A stretch of DNA of 64,000 bases from assembly GCF_900143055.1 (NCBI RefSeq), contig NZ_FRCW01000007.1, forward strand, positions 62,001 to 126,000. The letters are read 5' to 3'. The notes under the pieces are model-generated. The model searched no databases, was not told the origin of the DNA, and saw only the letters and a list, made by a program, of their open reading frames with translations. Position numbers and translations under genes: made by a program. Origin of the DNA: Fibrobacter sp. UWR3. Its GTDB lineage: Bacteria > Fibrobacterota > Fibrobacteria > Fibrobacterales > Fibrobacteraceae. Below are positions 47,987 through 55,818 of the stretch, piece after piece. The stretch's first letter is position 1. Every line of letters begins with the position of its first letter.

Positions 47987-50379
47987 TGAGGAATATTATC
48001 GAGAAGCTGGACGCGTCGATTACGCTCCAGGTGATTTCACTGATTGCATTGCTTGTTTTTGCGGCGGTTACCAACACGAATGCGGCTATGACTGGCGCGG
48101 GATTAAACAGCGCAGTTGCAAATGCGGCTATAAACGGCGCAGTTGTAAATACTGGTATAAATGGTGCCACGGCTATTGCGGGCATAAACGGCGCCGCGCA
48201 GGGTGACAACGCGCGCATCAACCGCTATGTGGTGGCGGTAAGCGCGAACTATGGCGGGCAGGGCCGGCCGGTGCTGCGCTATGCGGAAAGTGATGCGAAG
48301 TCTTTCGCGAAGGTGCTTGGCGAAATGGGCGGCGTGCAGCCGGGTAACGTAATTCTGGTGAAGGAGCCAGGCATAGCCGGGCTCCAGAAGCAATTGGATG
48401 CCCTCGACAGCAAGATTGCGCAGGGCAAGAATGCCGCGGGCCGCAACGAGGTGCTGTTTTACTACAGCGGGCACGCCGACGAGAAGGGACTCCGCCTCGG
48501 AAATGAAGTTTATGCCTGGAAGGAACTGCGCAAGCGCATAGACGCGATGAAGGCCGACGTGAAGATTGCAGTTATCGATGCCTGCGGCTCGGGTGCTATC
48601 ACACGCCTGAAGGGCGGTGTGGCGGTGCCCGCGTTCATGGTGGACCAGAGCAGCGACATGAAGGGTTACGCGTTCATTACCAGCAGCACGCAGGATGAAT
48701 CTAGCCAAGAAAGCGACAAGCTCAGGGGATCGTTCTTCACGCATTCGCTGGTGAGCGGGCTCCGCGGTGCCGGTGACCTGAGCGGTGACGGAAAGGTTAC
48801 TTTGTCCGAAGCGTACCAGTTTGCCTTTAACGAAACTCTCCAGCGCACCGAGAAGACGATGGGCGGCGCCCAGCACCCGAGCCGCGACATGAACCTCGCG
48901 GGAACGGGCGACGTGGTGATGACTGATTTGCGCAGCACAAGCGCTGGCCTCGAACTCGACGAGGACGTGGATGGCCGCCTGTTCATCCGCGATGCGAACG
49001 GCGAGCTGGTTGCGGAACTCTACAAGAAGGCGGGACGCGCGATGAGCCTCGGGTTCCCTGCCGGCAAGTACACCGTGCGCCTGGAACGCCCTGCGGAATT
49101 CAGCGAGGCGGCGGTGACGCTCCAGAACAACCGCCGCGAAAAGCTTTCGCACAGGCAGTTTGCCGCCGTGAGTGCCGAGCAGACGACGCTCCGTGGCGAA
49201 ATCGGCGGATTGCGTGACTGCACTGCGGGTGATTCTATCGCGTGCTCGCTCGACTCTCTCGATCACAATGGCAAATACCGCGTGACCTTCCACGCGGTGG
49301 ATAGCGACAAGGACCCGCGCAAGGGAATCCAGATTGGCGTCTTTGTCGCAGAGGCCGATGACTACATGCTCGGAACGCAGCTGAGCATTATCGCGAACGT
49401 CGCGAAAAAGGAGATGCACGGCCTGCAGGTGACCGACATCTACAACGGCGCGAATGCGCATTTCGAAGGCGCGCAGATTAGCGGCATGATCAACTACGCG
49501 CAGTCCTTTGACGGGGCGCAGATTGCATCGACGCTGAATATCGCGGGCAAGAATTCTTCGGGTGCGCAGGTTTCGGGTACGGCGAACTTCATTGCCGACT
49601 CGCTCAATGGCGCCCAGGTTTCTCCGGCGTTGAACTATGCGGGCCAGGCCGACGTGCAGGTGACTGCCGCCTTGAACATTGCGGGCGAGGCGGGTGTACA
49701 GGTTGATGCTGCCATGAATATCGCTGGGAAATCCGACGTGCAGGTGACCGCCGCCATGAACATTGCGGGCACTGTCGAAGGCGCGCAGGTGAGTACCATG
49801 AACATCGCGGGCAGGGCGAACGGAAGGCAGGTCGGTATAATCAACATCTGCGGTACTTGCGAATCCACCCCGATAGGGCTCATCAACATCGTGGGTAATG
49901 GCGTGTGGAGCGTGACCTCTTCCGTGAACGAGATGGGTGCGCTCGGGCTTTCACTCCACTTGGGCACGGCCTACCTGTTTACCGCCATCGAAGGCACCCG
50001 CGAATTCGAGAAGGGTTCGAACTTCAAGCATTTCAGCGACATGTACGAAACGGGTCTCGGTCTCGGTACGCAGTTCGGCAAGTACGGCAACCACTTTGAA
50101 CTCGAGTACATGTTCCTCAATGCACGCGAAGGTTTCGGCATGGACACGGACGAGGATGATATCAACTTCCATCACCGCCTGCGCCTGGGCTTCGTGCACA
50201 AGCTGTTCCCGGGCTTCGGCATGACTGTCGGCGGCACGCTCAATATAGTGAGCGAAGGGAATGCAGATAAAGTAATTGTCAAGCCCCGCAGTGAATACCA
50301 CGACGATTTCAGCGTCAATGGGCACAAGGCCCGCTGGTGGCCCGGCTTCTACGCTGGCCTCACCGTGGGAAGGTTCTAA
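47986..50379 (+). CDS. Caspase-like protease with surface repeats and outer-membrane barrel
   Basis: The 797-residue protein has a signal peptide, an N-A-x-I-N-G-A repeat insert (residues 35-75), then a caspase (C14) domain: NRYVVAVSANYG, His163 in YYSGHAD, Cys200 in VIDACGSGA, and GSFFTHSLVSGLRG. A Pro/Gly-rich beta segment follows. Residues about 485-640 are surface repeats of the type (A-x-N-I-A-G / G-A-Q-V), and the C-terminus looks like a beta-barrel ending in Phe (YAGLTVGRF). So the protease part would be presented at or near the outer membrane. It is encoded in an operon with an ECF sigma and anti-sigma gene, suggesting a stress-linked protease. Confidence 0.82.
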   Translation: MRNIIEKLDASITLQVISLIALLVFAAVTNTNAAMTGAGLNSAVANAAINGAVVNTGINGATAIAGINGAAQGDNARINRYVVAVSANYGGQGRPVLRYAESDAKSFAKVLGEMGGVQPGNVILVKEPGIAGLQKQLDALDSKIAQGKNAAGRNEVLFYYSGHADEKGLRLGNEVYAWKELRKRIDAMKADVKIAVIDACGSGAITRLKGGVAVPAFMVDQSSDMKGYAFITSSTQDESSQESDKLRGSFFTHSLVSGLRGAGDLSGDGKVTLSEAYQFAFNETLQRTEKTMGGAQHPSRDMNLAGTGDVVMTDLRSTSAGLELDEDVDGRLFIRDANGELVAELYKKAGRAMSLGFPAGKYTVRLERPAEFSEAAVTLQNNRREKLSHRQFAAVSAEQTTLRGEIGGLRDCTAGDSIACSLDSLDHNGKYRVTFHAVDSDKDPRKGIQIGVFVAEADDYMLGTQLSIIANVAKKEMHGLQVTDIYNGANAHFEGAQISGMINYAQSFDGAQIASTLNIAGKNSSGAQVSGTANFIADSLNGAQVSPALNYAGQADVQVTAALNIAGEAGVQVDAAMNIAGKSDVQVTAAMNIAGTVEGAQVSTMNIAGRANGRQVGIINICGTCESTPIGLINIVGNGVWSVTSSVNEMGALGLSLHLGTAYLFTAIEGTREFEKGSNFKHFSDMYETGLGLGTQFGKYGNHFELEYMFLNAREGFGMDTDEDDINFHHRLRLGFVHKLFPGFGMTVGGTLNIVSEGNADKVIVKPRSEYHDDFSVNGHKARWWPGFYAGLTVGRF
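48103..48194 (+). repeat. Four 27-bp in-frame repeats in the caspase-like gene
   Basis: (T/A)TAAAYRGYGC cores at 48103, 48130, 48157 and 48184, exactly 27 bp apart, encode 9-residue units LNSAVANAA, INGAVVNTG, INGATAIAG, INGAAQGDN directly after the signal peptide. Confidence 0.85.
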
Positions 50380-50388
50380 AAATAAAGT

Positions 50389-50733
50389 CTAATCCGCGCA
50401 AAGCCTGCCGAGCTCATCCTTCTTTTCGAGGATGGTATCGAGCAGGCTTTTGTAATCCATGTCGGTATTGCTGCGGAGCAATTCGGTAATTTCTACGACC
50501 GGCGTGTAGAGCGGCGTGAGCGAGAGGTTGCCGAGGACACCCTTCAGCGCATGGGCCGCCTCGAAGGCGGCTTTCAGGTCTTTCGCGGCAATGGAATCCT
50601 TGAGCTTGTCGAAGTTGCTCTCGCCGGGAATGGTCGCTACGAGTTTCAGGTACAGTGCCTCGTTCCCGAAGCAGCGTGCAAGCCCCTCGGCGGTATTTGC
50701 CCCAAAAGTGTTCAGTTTTTCGATGGTAATCAT
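50389..50733 (-). CDS. Hpt-domain phosphotransfer protein
   Basis: The 114-residue protein is a single Hpt domain: a four-helix bundle with the phosphorylated His in AAHALKGVLGNLSL. It has no other domain and is cytoplasmic. It passes phosphoryl groups between the REC domains of hybrid kinases and response regulators. Its start overlaps the stop of the upstream REC-EAL gene by 4 bp. Two hybrid kinases that end in REC domains are encoded divergently next to it and are likely donors (inference). Confidence 0.9.
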   Translation of the reverse strand: MITIEKLNTFGANTAEGLARCFGNEALYLKLVATIPGESNFDKLKDSIAAKDLKAAFEAAHALKGVLGNLSLTPLYTPVVEITELLRSNTDMDYKSLLDTILEKKDELGRLCAD

Positions 50734-52433
50734 GCGCCCCTCCGGCGTTCAAGTTCCTTTTCGATGAAGGGTACAAAGTCCTTCGGCGGGACCGGCTTCG
50801 AGAAGAAGTATCCCTGGATAATCTGGCAGCCCATTCCCTTGAGGGTATCGAGCTGCGACTGCGTTTCTACGCCTTCCGCTACAGCAGGAATCTTGAGGAA
50901 TTTTGCAATGCCCGCTACCAGTTCCACGAGCTTCAGGTTGCGTTCGTCCTTTTCCATGTTGCGCACGAACGACATGTCGATTTTCAGGATGTCGATGGGC
51001 AGCGTGGTAATCATGTTCAACGAGGAGTATCCGGAACCGAAATCGTCCATCTCGATGCGGAATCCCTTCTTGCGCAGGTTCTCGATGACCTCGATAAGGC
51101 GCTCCATGTTCTCGCAGTAGGCGCTCTCGGTCACTTCGAGCATGTATTCTTCCGGAGAAAGGCCGTTTTCTTCGAGGAGCCGCATGAGTTTCGTTTCCAG
51201 TTCCGGGTCCATGATGTCAATGCGGGACACGTTCACGGAAACGGGCACCGTCACGCCGAATTTGTCCTTCCATTTGCGGATCTGTTTTGCGACTTCGTTC
51301 CAGACAAAGTTGTCTACTTTTTGTATAAGGCCGTTCCCTTCGAACAGCGGAATAAAGTCGCCCGGGCTTATGAATCCGAGTGTCGGGTGTATCCAGCGGA
51401 TAAGGGCTTCGGCGCTGGTGAGTCGCGGAATGTCACCTTCGATGTTAAACTTGGGCTGGTAATAGACAATCAGGTTCTTGTTGTCCATGGCGCTCTGCAA
51501 GTCGCGGATGAGAGTTTCCTCGAACATGTAGCGGGAATGCATCTCGTTGTTGTAGCGGGTAAACGCCTGCGTCAAGTCACCGCGGTTCTTGTCGCAGGCG
51601 GCCTTCGCGCGGTCGAACCAGGCCTCAATCTCCACGTTGCGGTCCACGTTTTCCCAGAGGCCAAAGCGCACGCGGATGTGGTTTACCTCGAAGAATTCGG
51701 TAAGGATTCCCTGGACGATGTTGCGGATGTTGTCGTAGCTTTCTTGGTGCGTCGCGAAGATATAGAACGTGTCCGCGTCTGCACGGCAGGCGATGGCGTT
51801 CATGGGGGCGAGTTCATTCTTGAGCGCGCTACCGATTTCTGCAAGCAGGCGGTCGCCAAAGTCCCTTCCGCAGAACTCGTTCACCAGGTGGAACTGTTCG
51901 ATGTCAAATACTATTGCGTCGCGCGGGATGTCCCTGCTCCACAGTTCTATCTGGCGGATGTATTCAAAGAAGTAGTCCTTGGTGTAGAGACCCGAAACAT
52001 GGTCGCGCTCCGTCTGGCGGATAATGTCCTGGTCTTCGAAGAGTTCGATGATTCTTTCGCAGCGGGCGAGCACTACCTCGGGCATGTCGAAGGGTTTGGC
52101 GATAAAGTCGGCGGCGCCCAGCTTGAGGCTGCGGACTTCGGATTCCTTTTCGGAGGTCATCACGATGACCGGAATGCGCTTGAGTGTTTCGGTGGTTTCT
52201 CTTTTTTTCAGGAATTCAAACCCGTCCATCACGGGCATGAGCAGGTCCAGCAGGATAAGCGAGAACCGCTTGTCTTGCCTGGAGAGGGCTGCGAGGGCTT
52301 CCTTGGCGTTGTCGGCATATTCGACGTCGTAGTTCACGGAAAGGATATTGCCCAAAATTTCGCGATTTACCACCTCGTCGTCTACGATTAGGACGTGTCT
52401 CTTGACGGTAGTGATCTGGCGTAGTTTTTTCAT
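50730..52433 (-). CDS. Response regulator with REC, degenerate GGDEF and EAL domains
   Basis: The 567-residue protein has an N-terminal REC domain (VLIVDDEVVNREIL, phospho-Asp in LILLDLLMPVMDG), a GGDEF-like domain whose active-site motif is degenerate (RADADTFYIFA where GGDEF is expected), and an EAL domain with intact catalytic segments (AEALIRW, VNVSRIDIMD, EMDDFGSGYSSL). Known family chemistry is hydrolysis of cyclic di-GMP by EAL, with the silent GGDEF as a possible GTP-binding regulator. It shares an operon with the Hpt gene. A weak TTGTCGCA-like site (52505 to 52498, minus strand) lies upstream. It probably lowers cyclic di-GMP when phosphorylated. Confidence 0.92.
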   Translation of the reverse strand: MKKLRQITTVKRHVLIVDDEVVNREILGNILSVNYDVEYADNAKEALAALSRQDKRFSLILLDLLMPVMDGFEFLKKRETTETLKRIPVIVMTSEKESEVRSLKLGAADFIAKPFDMPEVVLARCERIIELFEDQDIIRQTERDHVSGLYTKDYFFEYIRQIELWSRDIPRDAIVFDIEQFHLVNEFCGRDFGDRLLAEIGSALKNELAPMNAIACRADADTFYIFATHQESYDNIRNIVQGILTEFFEVNHIRVRFGLWENVDRNVEIEAWFDRAKAACDKNRGDLTQAFTRYNNEMHSRYMFEETLIRDLQSAMDNKNLIVYYQPKFNIEGDIPRLTSAEALIRWIHPTLGFISPGDFIPLFEGNGLIQKVDNFVWNEVAKQIRKWKDKFGVTVPVSVNVSRIDIMDPELETKLMRLLEENGLSPEEYMLEVTESAYCENMERLIEVIENLRKKGFRIEMDDFGSGYSSLNMITTLPIDILKIDMSFVRNMEKDERNLKLVELVAGIAKFLKIPAVAEGVETQSQLDTLKGMGCQIIQGYFFSKPVPPKDFVPFIEKELERRRGA

Positions 52434-52557
52434 TGGAGAAAACTCCTTTTATCCGTGAATAAATATATGTAAAAAGAAATAAAAAGGTATCGGATTGTGC
52501 GACAAAGCATTTTTTTTAGATATCTTTAAAACAGAATTACTAGAATACGAGGTCCCC

Positions 52558-52851
52558 ATGTTTGGTCGACACCTTCCCCTGAGCGAACAGGCTTTGCAAG
52601 TTATCGAGCAGATCGGCGAAGACATGCCGGGCGGCTTTTTCATTTACAAGGCAACTGGCAACGAGGAACTGCTGTACGCGAACAAGGCGACTGCGGCCAT
52701 CAGGGCCATGACGACCTATGCAAGGAGAATCCCCATCGTGGCGATGACCGCGAACGCCTTTGCAGACGACATCCGCAAGGCGAAGGAAGTCGGCATGAAC
52801 GACCATATCTCCAAGCCGATAGATTTCAAGGAACTTGCGAAAATTTTGTAG
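52558..52851 (+). pseudogene. Deletion scar of a hybrid sensor kinase gene
   Basis: The 97-residue frame joins the beginning of a PAS-type sensor protein (MFGRHLPLSEQALQVIEQIG, GGFFIYKATGNEELLYANK) directly to the last 40 residues of a REC domain (IPIVAMTANAFADDIRKAKE, NDHISKPIDFKELAKIL). The REC phospho-site, the kinase core and most of the PAS domain are absent. The REC tail is clearly related to the C-terminus of the next gene (PIIAMTANAFGDDLKKSKEAG). An in-frame internal deletion is the simplest explanation; the junction is near residue 55. It may still be translated but cannot act as a receiver. Confidence 0.75.
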
Positions 52852-52873
52852 AAGTGGATAAGGGTGTAGCGTT

Positions 52874-55798
52874 ATGTTGTCTGAAAAACACAAAAGATTG
52901 TCCGTTTTGAGTGCGTGGGCGCTCTCCTTCGGTTGTGCCGTAGGCTGGGGTGCATTCGTGATGCCCGCGACAACGCTCCTGCCGATTGCGGGCCCCCTGG
53001 GAACAGTTATCGCCCTTGTGCTTGGCGCCGTGCTGATGGGTGTTGTCGCCTACAATTTCCACATCATGATGAACCGCATTCCCGGCACGGGGAGCGTATT
53101 CTCCTTTACCAAGCAGCTTTTCGGCTACGACCATTCCTTCCTTTGCACCTGGGCCACGGCCCTTGCGTACCTGGCGGTATTGTGGGCCAATATGTCGGCC
53201 TTTGTGCTGTTTATCCGTTTCTTGTTCGGACCCGTATTGCAAAGGGGCTTCAGTTATACCATCATGGGCTACGAGGTCTGGGCAGGCGAGCTGTTTACCA
53301 CGCTTGCAATTATACTTCTGTTCGGGTTCATCAGTTGCAGGAACACCAACGTGCTGCGCCTGGTGAATACGGTGCTTGCCCTCATATTCTTTGGCGGTGT
53401 GGTCAGCCTGTTTGCAATTATTGCCTGCAAGGGCGGGATTGATTTCTCGGATATGGGCCCGGCCTTTGCGACGGCGGGAGTCGCGAAGGACCATTCCCCC
53501 CTGATGCAGATCGTGAACGTGCTGGTGCTTGCCCCCTGGGCATTTGTAGGCTTTGGCGTGGTGAGCTTTGCCTCTTCCACCTATGACTTCAAGCCGAAAT
53601 ACGGTTTTGCGATTATGATGGCCGCCCTTGTTGCCGGTGCCATCGTCTATTCCCTCACCGCGCTGCTTTCGGTCTCGGTGACCCCCGCGAATTTTGGCGA
53701 CTGGGAAGCTTATTTTACCAACCTGAAGAACCTCAAGGGCATTGAATCAGTCCCGGTATTCCACGCCGTTTTCAGGACCCTCGGCAACGGCGGCCTTATT
53801 GTGCTCGCCATAACCATCACGGCGGCCATTTCCACGAGCCTTCTTGGGCTTTACCGAACAATCGGGCGCATGTTCATGAGCCTTGCCAACGATTCCGTGA
53901 TGCCGTCCTGGTTCGGGCATATCAACCGTCACGGCGCCACCAATTACGGCATTATCTACGTGATGCTCCTTTCCTGCATTATTCCGTTCTTCGGGAGAAC
54001 GGCCATCGGCTGGATTGTGGACATCACCTCCATCAGTGCATCTATCATTTATCTGTATGTTTCTGCGGGAATAGTGAAAATTGCCCGCAGTGAAACCGGC
54101 AGGCGAAAGACGGTGCTGAACTTTACCGGAATCCTGGGTGTCGTAATATCCGCCTTCTTCTTTTTCTTCCCGCTTACGCCGACGCTTTGGAACATGAACA
54201 CAATTGCCACGGAATCCTTCATGATTCTGATGGCGTGGAGCATTGTGGGGTTCGTCGTTTACAGGGCCGTGTTCATGCGCGACCAGGAGAACCGTTTCGG
54301 CAAGTCGGCCATCATGTGGGTGACCATGCTGTTCATATTGCTGTTCTCGGCGGTGATGTGGGAACGCCAGGTCACCAACGACGAGGCCGAGAAAGTCATT
54401 GTGCATATCAGCGAGTTCCATACGGATCTGCATAAAAAGATGCATATTCCCATGACCGAAGCCCAGATAGTCCAGGAAAAGGACTTCATGGAAGAGCAGA
54501 TGGACCTTGTCCGTGATTCCCAGCTGAAGAACAACCTGGTAGAAACTCTCTTCATCGTCCTGTGTATTTTTATCGTGGTGAACATCAACCGCACGCAGCA
54601 GCAACGTGAACAGAAACTGGACCACGAAAAGCATATCGCCGAGGAATCCAACAAGGCAAAGACCATTTTCCTTTCGAACATGAGCCACGACCTGCGCACG
54701 CCCATGAATGCCATTATCGGCTACACCAACCTGGCGCGCAAACCGGAGGCGACCCCCGAGCAAATCCAGAAATACCTGACCAAGATTGACTCCTCTAACA
54801 TGTACCTGATGGCCCTCATCAACGACATGCTCGAAATGAGCCGCATCGAAATCGGGAAGATGGAACTGGAAGAGCGGCCCACCGACCTGCGGAAAATGAT
54901 GGACGAAATCCGCGACATGTTCGAGGCGCAGATGGTGGGCAAGAACATCGCCTTTGCCGTGAAATACGACGGCCTCAGGAACCCGGTGGTGCTCTGCGAC
55001 AGGAACCGCATGAACCGCGTGATTCTGAACCTGGTCAGCAACGCATTCAAGTTTACTTCGGAAGGCGGGCACGTTTCCGTGACTCTCGCCGAAAAGGAAT
55101 GCATCGAAGAGGGCAAGGCCGCGTTCGAAATCCGCGTGAAGGATGACGGTATCGGCATTTCGCCCGAGTTTGCAGACCGCGTGTTCGATGCCTTCGAACG
55201 GGAACGCGTCTCGACCATCAGCGGCGTGCAGGGTACGGGCCTCGGGCTTGCCATTGCAAAGAACGTGGTGTCGCTGATGGGCGGGACAATCAAGTTTGAA
55301 TCGACAGTCGGCAAGGGGACGGATTTCTTCGTGAACGTGGAACTGAAGATGGCGAGCGGCACGGAGGTTCCCCAAAGTGGCAAGCGCAATATCTCCATCG
55401 CGGCCAAGGCGGATTTCACGAATATGCGCCTATTGCTGGTGGAAGACATGGAAGTGAACCGTGAGTTGGCAAAGATCATTCTGGAAAGTCTCGGGTTCAA
55501 GGTCGAGATGGCGGTAAACGGCAAACAGGCGGTCGAGATGGTGGAGAATAACCCTGCCGGCTACTACAACGGGATTGTTATGGATATCCAGATGCCCGTG
55601 ATGGACGGCTGCGAGGCGAGTCGCCAGATTCGAGCGCTCTCCGACAAGAAGAAGGCGGAAGTTCCCATTATCGCCATGACTGCGAACGCCTTTGGCGATG
55701 ACCTCAAGAAGTCGAAAGAAGCCGGCATGAACGCTCACCTGGCAAAGCCCATCGATGTCGGCATGCTCACGGAAACGCTTGCGCAGTGGGTACGGTAA
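52874..55798 (+). CDS. Amino-acid-permease-like sensor fused to histidine kinase and REC
   Basis: The 974-residue protein begins with a complete-looking APC-type permease of about 12 membrane helices (SAWALSFGCAVGWGAFVMPATT, RIPGTGSVFSFTKQLFG, GLYRTIGRMFMSLANDSVMP), followed by a short extracytoplasmic segment and another membrane helix, then HisKA with His605 (NMSHDLRTPMNAIIG), HATPase (NLVSNAFKFTSEGGHVS, VKDDGIGIS, GTGLGLAIAKN) and a C-terminal REC with Asp904 (IVMDIQMPVMDG). Transporter-kinase fusions (such as CbrA) are known with SSS-type parts; an APC-type part suggests sensing through amino-acid transport or binding. The next gene, another hybrid kinase, follows 20 bp later. Confidence 0.92.
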   Translation: MLSEKHKRLSVLSAWALSFGCAVGWGAFVMPATTLLPIAGPLGTVIALVLGAVLMGVVAYNFHIMMNRIPGTGSVFSFTKQLFGYDHSFLCTWATALAYLAVLWANMSAFVLFIRFLFGPVLQRGFSYTIMGYEVWAGELFTTLAIILLFGFISCRNTNVLRLVNTVLALIFFGGVVSLFAIIACKGGIDFSDMGPAFATAGVAKDHSPLMQIVNVLVLAPWAFVGFGVVSFASSTYDFKPKYGFAIMMAALVAGAIVYSLTALLSVSVTPANFGDWEAYFTNLKNLKGIESVPVFHAVFRTLGNGGLIVLAITITAAISTSLLGLYRTIGRMFMSLANDSVMPSWFGHINRHGATNYGIIYVMLLSCIIPFFGRTAIGWIVDITSISASIIYLYVSAGIVKIARSETGRRKTVLNFTGILGVVISAFFFFFPLTPTLWNMNTIATESFMILMAWSIVGFVVYRAVFMRDQENRFGKSAIMWVTMLFILLFSAVMWERQVTNDEAEKVIVHISEFHTDLHKKMHIPMTEAQIVQEKDFMEEQMDLVRDSQLKNNLVETLFIVLCIFIVVNINRTQQQREQKLDHEKHIAEESNKAKTIFLSNMSHDLRTPMNAIIGYTNLARKPEATPEQIQKYLTKIDSSNMYLMALINDMLEMSRIEIGKMELEERPTDLRKMMDEIRDMFEAQMVGKNIAFAVKYDGLRNPVVLCDRNRMNRVILNLVSNAFKFTSEGGHVSVTLAEKECIEEGKAAFEIRVKDDGIGISPEFADRVFDAFERERVSTISGVQGTGLGLAIAKNVVSLMGGTIKFESTVGKGTDFFVNVELKMASGTEVPQSGKRNISIAAKADFTNMRLLLVEDMEVNRELAKIILESLGFKVEMAVNGKQAVEMVENNPAGYYNGIVMDIQMPVMDGCEASRQIRALSDKKKAEVPIIAMTANAFGDDLKKSKEAGMNAHLAKPIDVGMLTETLAQWVR

Positions 55799-55818
55799 AG
55801 TTTTAACAGGACAATGTT

